Shown here: piece after piece, positions 57,953 to 64,000 of the stretch
Layout of the letters: each line of letters starts with the position of its first letter
Position numbering within the stretch: the stretch's first letter is position 1
Assembly: GCF_003583935.1 (NCBI RefSeq)
Contig: NZ_QYRN01000001.1
Coordinates: 620,001 to 684,000, forward strand
Length of the DNA: 64,000 nucleotides
DNA from: Aureimonas flava
GTDB lineage: Bacteria; Pseudomonadota; Alphaproteobacteria; Rhizobiales; Rhizobiaceae
Direction of reading: 5' to 3'
Program-made: the position numbers and the translations under genes
Notes under the pieces: model-generated
The model's database searches: none
Told to the model about the DNA's origin: nothing
Seen by the model: the letters and a program-made list of their open reading frames with translations, nothing else

Positions 57953-59104
57953 ATGATGGCTGGAGCCGGATACGACCGGAAGATCGGGCTTGGCCTCGCT
58001 TTCGGACTGTCCCTCGCGCTGGTCGGTTGCCAGTCCACCGCCTCGTCGACGCATGACGGGGAGCTGGCGCCGGAGGACGACGCGCCGATCTTCAGCTCCA
58101 GCATCTTCGGCGTGAAGGCGAGCCCCCGCGTGACGCGGCTGAAGAAGGTGCCGAAGGGCGGCGGCCGCGACCAGACCGGCAAGCCCTACATGGTCCGCGG
58201 GAAATGGTACTATCCCAAGGAAGAGCCGGGCTACGTCAAGAACGGCACCGCCTCCTGGTACGGCGCCAACTTCCACGGGCGCCTGACGGCGAACGGCGAA
58301 GTCTACGACATGTACCACCTCTCGGCCGCGCACCCGACCTTTCCGTTGCCGTCCTACGCCCGTGTGACCAACCGCAAGAACGGCAGCTCCGTCCTGGTCC
58401 GCGTCAACGACCGGGGCCCCTACGTGCACGACCGGGTGCTCGACGTTTCCTCCAAGGCCGCCGAGATGCTGGGCTTCCAGAACGACGGCGTCGCCGACGT
58501 GAAGGTCGAGTATGTCGGGCGCGCCCCGCTCGAAGGCGACGACACGCCGATGTTGATGGCGTCGTACCGGCAGGGGAACGCGCCCGCCGTCAGCGACGGC
58601 CTGCCGAGCGGTGTGATGATCGCCTCGCGCCACGAGAAGTCGCCGCTGATGATGGCCGCTGCCTTCCTGGCGCCGCGCCAGGCCGCCACCGCGCCTGCGA
58701 CGCAGCGCGCCGTTCCCGCCCGCACGCCGTCCATCGAGGACCTGATCCAGACCTACGACGCGGCGCCCGCCGGCCCCGTGCCGGTGCCGGTGCCCCGCGG
58801 CTCGCTCCTGTCCTACGCGGCCGCTCCCGGATCGACGGGCGCGCATGCCGCGCTGTCCTCGCTGGCTTCGGCCGCCACCCCGCCGGCCGAGACGATCGAA
58901 CTCGGCGCGGTAGACGACGTCTCCCTCCTGATGCGCGTTTCCAGCCTCGTAGAAGGACGCGCCGAGATGACGGAAACCGCCGCCGATGGTCACGTCTCGC
59001 TGGCGCTCGCCGTTCGGCCCGGACAGGACGCCGACGCGCTGCTGCGCGACGTATGGGGTGCCGGTCTGACGGATGCCTTCGTGGTCAGGGCCGACGAACG
59101 CTGA
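57953..59104 (+). CDS. rlpA: Septal ring lytic transglycosylase RlpA-like lipoprotein
   Basis: This outer-membrane-associated lytic transglycosylase cuts glycan strands without stem peptides. ATG 57953 (a second ATG follows at once) opens a lipoprotein signal (IGLGLAFGLSLALVGCQSTA, lipobox LVGC). The double-psi beta-barrel domain has NGTASWYGANFHGRLTANGE with the catalytic Glu region and VRVNDRGPYVHDRVLDVS with the catalytic Asp. The C-terminal part is Ala/Pro-rich without a clear SPOR sequence, although the last 60 residues could form a weak one. The length is 383 aa. It precedes the D,D-carboxypeptidase homologue on the same strand. Confidence 0.9.
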   Translation: MMAGAGYDRKIGLGLAFGLSLALVGCQSTASSTHDGELAPEDDAPIFSSSIFGVKASPRVTRLKKVPKGGGRDQTGKPYMVRGKWYYPKEEPGYVKNGTASWYGANFHGRLTANGEVYDMYHLSAAHPTFPLPSYARVTNRKNGSSVLVRVNDRGPYVHDRVLDVSSKAAEMLGFQNDGVADVKVEYVGRAPLEGDDTPMLMASYRQGNAPAVSDGLPSGVMIASRHEKSPLMMAAAFLAPRQAATAPATQRAVPARTPSIEDLIQTYDAAPAGPVPVPVPRGSLLSYAAAPGSTGAHAALSSLASAATPPAETIELGAVDDVSLLMRVSSLVEGRAEMTETAADGHVSLALAVRPGQDADALLRDVWGAGLTDAFVVRADER

Positions 59105-59195
59105 CGGCGAGGCCGCGGCGCCGATCGGTCGAGATATGCGGGACCGCCGCGATGAGCTATGCTGGGCCGCAGCCACGATCCTGCCGGCTTTCCTG

Positions 59196-60383
59196 ATGCG
59201 TCACCCCAAACGAGTTCTCCGGAACGCCATTCTCCTTGCCGCCATCCTTTCGGTTGGAGGCGCTTCGGCGCAGAACCGCGACGACGCGGTGTTTCCCGAG
59301 ACCGCCGCCAAGGTCGCCGTCGTGATCGACGGTAAGACCGGCGGTGTCCTGTTCGAGAAGAACGGACGGGCGCCGTTTCCGCCCGCGTCGCTCGCCAAGA
59401 TCATGACCGCCGAGATCCTGTTCGGCGCTCTCGCCTCCGGCCAGTTCGCGCCCGACGCGGCCCTGCCTGTCTCCACCCATGCATGGCGCACGGGCGGCGC
59501 GCCGTCGCGCACGGCCACGATGTTCGCGGCTGTCCGGTCCGACGTCCCCGTCGATGCCCTGGCCCAGGGGCTGGTCGTACAGGCCGCGAACGACGCGGCC
59601 ATCGTGATCGCCGAGCACATGGACGGATCGGAGCGGGCCTTCGCCGATCGCATGAACCGGGAAGCCGAAGCGATCGGCATGACCGACAGCCGCTTCGTGA
59701 ACCCCACCGGTCTTCCGGAGGGCGGGCAGGAGGTGACGGCGCGGGACATGGCAATCCTGGCCCGCCATATCCGCTATACCTATCCCGAGCGCTACGCGCT
59801 CTACGCGCAGCCTCAGTTCGAATGGAACAAGATCCTCCAGCGAAACCGAAACCCGCTGCTGGGCACCGTGCCGGGCGCGACGGGCATGGCGACCGGCTTC
59901 TCGCCGGAAGGGGGATACTCGATCGTCGGCGTGGTCGAAGGCGAGGGCGGTCGCCTCACGATCCTAGTGCTGGCCGGGCTCGACAAGGAACAATCCCGGC
60001 TGAGGGAAACCGTCGCGCTCGCGGATTGGGCAGGGTCCGCCTTCGAGGAAAAGGCGATCTTCAGCGCCGGCGCCACGATCGCCGACGCGCCCGTGTTCGG
60101 CGGCGTGGCCGCCTCCGTGCCGCTGGTGCTGGACGAGGATCTCGTGGCGCTCGTCCCCAAGCGCCACCCGGAGGTGGTCTCCGCTTCGGTGCATTACGAT
60201 ACACCCCTGCGGGCGCCGGTCCGCAAGGGCGACAGGATCGGAACGGTGGAACTCAGGATCGACAATCGATTTTCGCTGGAGCGCGAGCTTCGCGCCGGCG
60301 AGGACGTGGGCGAGGGGACGTTCGCCAGCCGCGCGGTGGACGCTATGCACGAGCTTGCCTTCGGCTGGATCAGGAGCCTCTGA
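59196..60383 (+). CDS. D-alanyl-D-alanine carboxypeptidase family protein with altered active site
   Basis: This is a periplasmic PBP5/6-family (S11) protein, 395 aa from ATG 59196, with a signal peptide (VLRNAILLAAILSVGGASAQ). The first motif is intact: PPASLAKIMTAEI (Ser65, Lys68). The second, normally SGN or SAN, reads QAANDAA (Ala130-Ala131-Asn132). The third, normally KTG, reads TGMATGFS (Ala232-Thr-Gly). A C-terminal PBP5-like beta domain (APVRKGDRIGTVELRI) is present. With the motif-2 Ser and motif-3 Lys gone, catalysis should be weak or lost, and it may act as a binding or regulatory paralogue. Its stop overlaps the tmk start (TGATG). Confidence 0.88.
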   Translation: MRHPKRVLRNAILLAAILSVGGASAQNRDDAVFPETAAKVAVVIDGKTGGVLFEKNGRAPFPPASLAKIMTAEILFGALASGQFAPDAALPVSTHAWRTGGAPSRTATMFAAVRSDVPVDALAQGLVVQAANDAAIVIAEHMDGSERAFADRMNREAEAIGMTDSRFVNPTGLPEGGQEVTARDMAILARHIRYTYPERYALYAQPQFEWNKILQRNRNPLLGTVPGATGMATGFSPEGGYSIVGVVEGEGGRLTILVLAGLDKEQSRLRETVALADWAGSAFEEKAIFSAGATIADAPVFGGVAASVPLVLDEDLVALVPKRHPEVVSASVHYDTPLRAPVRKGDRIGTVELRIDNRFSLERELRAGEDVGEGTFASRAVDAMHELAFGWIRSL

Positions 60384-61087
60384 TGGTGGGCGCCCAGCGA
60401 TCCGACATGCCGCGGCGCGGATGCTTCATCACGTTCGAGGGGCCGGACGGCAGCGGCAAGACCACGCAGATCGGCCGTCTGGCGGCGCGGCTGGAGGCGC
60501 GCGGCGTGCGCGTCGTCAAGACGCGCGAGCCCGGTGGGTCGCCCGGTGCCGACGCCATCCGCCACATCGTCCTGTCGGGTGCGGCCGAAGGGCTTGGCGT
60601 TGAGACCGAAGCCCTCCTGTTCGCGGCCGCGCGCTACGACCACGTCCGCACGGTGATCCTGCCCGCGCTTCGGGACGGCTCCTTCGTTCTGTGCGATCGC
60701 TTCCTGGATTCGACCCGAGCCTACCAAGGGTCTGCGCCCGGCCTCGACAGGGCGTTTCTGGACGAGCTCGAGGACGCCACCACGATCGACGCCCAGCCGG
60801 ATCTGACGTTGATCCTCGACCTCCCCATCGACGTCAGCATGCGACGCCTGGCCGAACGGAGGAACGCCGAGGCGGCGGACCGTTTCGAGAAGGACGGCAT
60901 CGACATCCATCAGGCCAGGCGCCAGACCTTTCTCGACATCGCGGCACGCGAGCCGGACCGCTGTGCGGTGATCGAGGCGACCGGGCCGCTGGACGAGGTG
61001 TCCGACCGCATCGAACGCGTCGTGCTGGATCGGTGCGCGGCGGCGCTGAGCGCATCGACACGGATTCGCGACGAGGCGTCGTCTTGA
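60383..61087 (+). CDS. tmk: Thymidylate kinase
   Basis: This enzyme phosphorylates dTMP to dTDP. ATG 60383 overlaps the preceding stop by one base and gives 234 aa. Motifs are the P-loop FEGPDGSGKTTQ, VVKTREPGGSPGAD, and the DRF-type CDRFLDSTRAYQG, with the lid region MRRLAERRNAEAADRFEKDG. It is followed by holB, overlapping by four bases; tmk-holB is a widely conserved pair. Confidence 0.96.
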   Translation: MVGAQRSDMPRRGCFITFEGPDGSGKTTQIGRLAARLEARGVRVVKTREPGGSPGADAIRHIVLSGAAEGLGVETEALLFAAARYDHVRTVILPALRDGSFVLCDRFLDSTRAYQGSAPGLDRAFLDELEDATTIDAQPDLTLILDLPIDVSMRRLAERRNAEAADRFEKDGIDIHQARRQTFLDIAAREPDRCAVIEATGPLDEVSDRIERVVLDRCAAALSASTRIRDEASS

Positions 61088-62133
61088 ACGGCACGGAGGC
61101 GCGGCCGGCACACGACGACATCGACGACGTCTCGCCGCCGGCGGCGACGACCTTCCTGGTCGGGCACGATCGCGCGTGGCAGGACCTCGTGGACGCCGCC
61201 CGGAGCGAACGGATGCACCACGCCTGGCTGCTCCAGGGCGCCCGAGGCATCGGCAAGGCGACGCTCGCCTTCGCCTTCGCGCGACATCTCGTGGGCGTCG
61301 CGTGGAAGGCCGACGAGAACGGCTCCGTGGAGTTCGACGCCGACGATCCGAGGTTGCGTCAGATCGCATCGGGCGCGCATCCGAACGTGATCCATATCCA
61401 GCGAGCCGAGGCCGATCGCGGCGGCGGCTTCAAGACCCAGATCACGGTGGACGAGATCCGGCGCCTCCATGCCTTCTTCAGGTCCACGGCGACGCCCGGA
61501 TGGCGGATCGCCATCCTCGACCCGGCCGACGACCTGAACCGCAACGCCGCCAACGCATTGCTCAAGATCCTGGAAGAACCGCCGCCCCGGTCGATCTTCC
61601 TGATCGCCAACCACGCGCCGGGTCGCCTCCTGCCGACCATTCGCTCCCGCTGCCGGACGCTTCGGATCCCGCAACTCGGCGATCGCCCGCTACTGGACGG
61701 CCTGGCGCGCAAGCTGCCGGACGTTCCCGGCGACGAACGTCGGTCGGCAGCCGAGGTCGCACGCGGCAGCCTGCGACAGGCGTTGCTCGTCCAACAGGGC
61801 GGCGGAGTGGACGTCCTGCGGGAGGCGGACCGCATGTTGGGGCGCGCCATCGAGGACTGGCAGGCGGTGCACACGCTCCTCGACGGCCTGGTACAGAAAG
61901 GGCGGGAGGCGGCATGGGACCTATTTCGCGACCGCCTCTTCGAGACGTTGTCGGCGGAAGCCCGGCGCGCGGCAGTGGGTGGCATGGCGCGCCATAGTGC
62001 GGACCTAGCGAGCTTCTGCCTCGCCGAGCAGGCGCGCTGGCGCGAAGCCGCGGCGTTCAATCTCGATCGCAAGCAGACGATCCTCAGCTTCCTCGACCGG
62101 TTCCAGGCTCTTCGCGACAACGCTGCGCGCTGA
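61084..62133 (+). CDS. holB: DNA polymerase III delta' subunit
   Basis: Delta' is part of the clamp loader. A TTG start at 61084 (TTGA overlap with tmk) gives 349 aa and is the best fit to spacing. Features are FLVGHDRAWQDLVDAARS, the degenerate P-loop LLQGARGIGKATLAFAFA, RIAILDPADDLNRNAANALL with KILEEPPPRSIFLIAN, and the SRC motif in IRSRCRTLRIP. It is translationally coupled with tmk and followed by metG after 81 bp. Confidence 0.93.
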   Translation: MNGTEARPAHDDIDDVSPPAATTFLVGHDRAWQDLVDAARSERMHHAWLLQGARGIGKATLAFAFARHLVGVAWKADENGSVEFDADDPRLRQIASGAHPNVIHIQRAEADRGGGFKTQITVDEIRRLHAFFRSTATPGWRIAILDPADDLNRNAANALLKILEEPPPRSIFLIANHAPGRLLPTIRSRCRTLRIPQLGDRPLLDGLARKLPDVPGDERRSAAEVARGSLRQALLVQQGGGVDVLREADRMLGRAIEDWQAVHTLLDGLVQKGREAAWDLFRDRLFETLSAEARRAAVGGMARHSADLASFCLAEQARWREAAAFNLDRKQTILSFLDRFQALRDNAAR

Positions 62134-62214
62134 CAGGTCTGCACGGGGTTCGTTGAGCCGAGCCGACCGATGGGCTATTGCCCATCTCAAACCGATCCGC
62201 GCAGAAGCACCACG

Positions 62215-63762
62215 ATGGCCGAACGATTCTACACGACGACCGCGATCTCCTATCCGAACGGCAGCCCGCATATCGGCCACGCCTACGAGCTGATCGCGAC
62301 GGACGTGATCGCGCGCTTCAAGCGCCTCGACGGTTTCGACGTGTTGTTCCTGACCGGCACGGACGAGCACGGCATCAAGATGCTGCAGACCGCCCGCAAC
62401 CTCGAGATTTCGCCGCTGGAGCTCGCCGACCGGAACTCCGCCAAGTTCCGCGAGATGGGGCGCGAGCTCCGCAGCTCCAACGACGACTTCATCCGCACCA
62501 CGGAAGAGCGGCACAAGGTCGCCTGCCAGGAAATCTGGCGACGGATGCAGGACGCCGGCGACATCTACAAGGGCTCCTATGCCGGGTGGTACTCGGTCCG
62601 GGACGAGGCCTACTACGCCGAGGACGAGACGCGCCTGACCGAGGACGGCCGGCGGCTCGGGCCGCAGGGCTCGCCCGTGGAGTGGGTCGAGGAGGAAAGC
62701 TACTTCTTCCGCCTGTCGCAGTTCGCCGAACGGCTGCTCGAGCATTACGAGGCTCATCCCGACTTCATCGGCCCCGCCGAGCGTCGCAACGAGATCGTCT
62801 CCTTCGTGCGCTCGGGCCTGAAGGACCTTTCCATCTCGCGGACCACCTTCGACTGGGGCATTCCAGTGCCCGGCGACGAGCGGCACGTGATGTACGTCTG
62901 GGTCGACGCGCTCACCAACTACCTGACCGCCACCGGCTTTCCCGAGGGCGGCGAGCGCGCCGGGTTCTGGCCTGCCGACCTCCACGTGATCGGCAAGGAT
63001 ATCGCACGGTTTCACACGGTCTACTGGCCGGCGTTCCTGCTGTCGGCCGGTCTCCCGCTGCCTCGGCGCGTCTACGTGCACGGCTTCCTGTTCAACCGTG
63101 GGGAGAAGATGTCGAAGTCGGTCGGCAACGTGATCGACCCGCACGCCCTCGTTTCCGCCTACGGTCTCGATCCGGTCCGCTACTTCCTGCTGCGCGAAGT
63201 GCCGTTCGGCCAGGACGGCAACTACTCGCACGAAGCGATCGTCGGCAGGATGAACTCCGAGCTCGCCAACGACCTGGGCAACCTCGCGCAGCGTTCCCTG
63301 TCGATGATCGCCAAGAATTGCGATGGCCGCCTTCCGACGCCCGGCGCCTTCACCGAGGCGGACAAGGCCATTCTCGAGGCGAGCGGGCAGTTGCTGCAGC
63401 GATGCCGCGCGGCGATCGACCGCCAGGAACTTCACCTGATGCTCTCTGCGATCGTCGGTGTCGTTTCGGAGACCAACCGCTACTTCGCCGGCGAGGAACC
63501 CTGGGTCCTGCGCAAGACCGACCCCGCGCGCATGGGCACGGTGCTCTACGTCACCGCGGAGGTGCTGCGGCGCGTCGCGATTCTGCTCCAACCGGTCATG
63601 CCGGACTCGATCGCCAAGTTGCTCGACCTTCTGGGCATCGCGGAACACGAGCGTGGGTTCGAGCGTCTCGACCAGGGGATCATGCTGGAAGGCGGCCAGA
63701 CATTGCCCGCGCCCGCCGGCGTGTTTCCCCGCTATGTCGAACCCGCAACCGACGACGCCTGA
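62215..63762 (+). CDS. metG: Methionyl-tRNA synthetase
   Basis: This enzyme charges tRNA-Met. ATG 62215 ([20 protein letters not shown]) gives 515 aa, the short form without the C-terminal tRNA-binding domain. Class I motifs are [14 protein letters not shown] (HIGH) and [14 protein letters not shown] (KMSKS). It is followed by tatD with a one-base overlap (TGATG), and the holB-metG-tatD order is conserved in alphaproteobacteria. Confidence 0.97.
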   Translation: MAERFYTTTAISYPNGSPHIGHAYELIATDVIARFKRLDGFDVLFLTGTDEHGIKMLQTARNLEISPLELADRNSAKFREMGRELRSSNDDFIRTTEERHKVACQEIWRRMQDAGDIYKGSYAGWYSVRDEAYYAEDETRLTEDGRRLGPQGSPVEWVEEESYFFRLSQFAERLLEHYEAHPDFIGPAERRNEIVSFVRSGLKDLSISRTTFDWGIPVPGDERHVMYVWVDALTNYLTATGFPEGGERAGFWPADLHVIGKDIARFHTVYWPAFLLSAGLPLPRRVYVHGFLFNRGEKMSKSVGNVIDPHALVSAYGLDPVRYFLLREVPFGQDGNYSHEAIVGRMNSELANDLGNLAQRSLSMIAKNCDGRLPTPGAFTEADKAILEASGQLLQRCRAAIDRQELHLMLSAIVGVVSETNRYFAGEEPWVLRKTDPARMGTVLYVTAEVLRRVAILLQPVMPDSIAKLLDLLGIAEHERGFERLDQGIMLEGGQTLPAPAGVFPRYVEPATDDA

Positions 63763-64000
63763 TGACGACCTGCCTTCTCGTCGACAGCCACTGCCATCTC
63801 GACTTCCCGGACTTCGACACCGATCGAGAGGCACTGATCGCGCGCGCCAACGCGGCGGGCGTCGGCGTCATGGTCAGCATCTGCACCCAGGTCGTGAAGC
63901 ACGAGCGCGTCCTCGCGATCGCCGAACGCTATCCGTGCGTCTTCGCGTCGGTCGGCACGCATCCGCTCAACGCGGCCGACGAGGACGAGGTGCCGGTCGA
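63762..64000 (+). CDS. tatD: TatD-family metal-dependent hydrolase (partial, runs off the window)
   Basis: The first 79 codons of a TatD/YcfH-type nuclease are present. The N-terminal metal motif LLVDSHCHLDFPDFD (DxHxH) and VFASVGTHPLNAADEDE (the conserved GxHP) are visible. The start overlaps the metG stop, so the two genes are coupled. Confidence 0.93.
   Translation, partial: MTTCLLVDSHCHLDFPDFDTDREALIARANAAGVGVMVSICTQVVKHERVLAIAERYPCVFASVGTHPLNAADEDEVPV

Overview
The window is high-GC bacterial chromosome. Gene content and order point to an alphaproteobacterium of the order Hyphomicrobiales (Rhizobiales): a eukaryote-type glutamine synthetase II preceded by a DUF2735 protein, nnrD next to glnB-glnA, divergent uvrA/ssb with a GTTC-N7-GTTC LexA box, and a SUF cluster under an Irr-like box. 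Aurantimonadaceae (Aureimonas/Aurantimonas) is a guess only. I saw no rRNA, tRNA or CRISPR array.

Core region 1 (1-37746) holds ordinary housekeeping genes. They are the start of rne, amiC, mrcA, prfB with its programmed +1 frameshift, an M23 peptidase, a DUF455 ferritin-like protein, bcp, a giant AsmA/YhdP-like protein, tyrS and an alpha/beta hydrolase. The SUF iron-sulfur cluster follows (IscS-type desulfurase, sufB, sufC, sufD, sufS, sufT, sufA), then tfoX-like, a DEAD-box helicase, parE, a secreted hydrolase and glutaminase. A nitrogen cluster comes next: DUF2735, glnII, and glnA-glnB facing glnII. The region ends with nnrD and divergent uvrA/ssb.

An island of 19.4 kb (37747-57146) sits exactly at the 3' end of ssb. 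The last nine bases of ssb (CCGTTCTGA) recur at 57138-57146. Just inside both copies are inverted TGGGGTC...GTGTAAACTG ends. The left end carries tyrosine recombinase TR-A. The right half carries an overlapping operon of TR-B, TR-C, two small coiled-coil proteins and a RecD2-like helicase. Between them lies cargo bracketed by a diverged duplicate of the TR-A/TR-B gene junction. The cargo has two blocks. One is a two-gene helicase/phospholipase-D pair that matches the type I Mokosh anti-phage layout, with an N-terminal kinase fold that has lost its catalytic residues. The other is a leftward group (221-aa protein, DUF6634-like, protease-less Lon-type AAA+ ATPase, zinc-ribbon protein) divergent from an XRE regulator, with a 45-bp palindrome between them. 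I do not recognise this second block as a described system; it is the best candidate for something new.

Core region 2 (57147-64000) resumes with a small protein, rlpA, a D,D-carboxypeptidase homologue with two of its three active-site motifs altered, and an overlapping run of tmk, holB, metG and the start of tatD.
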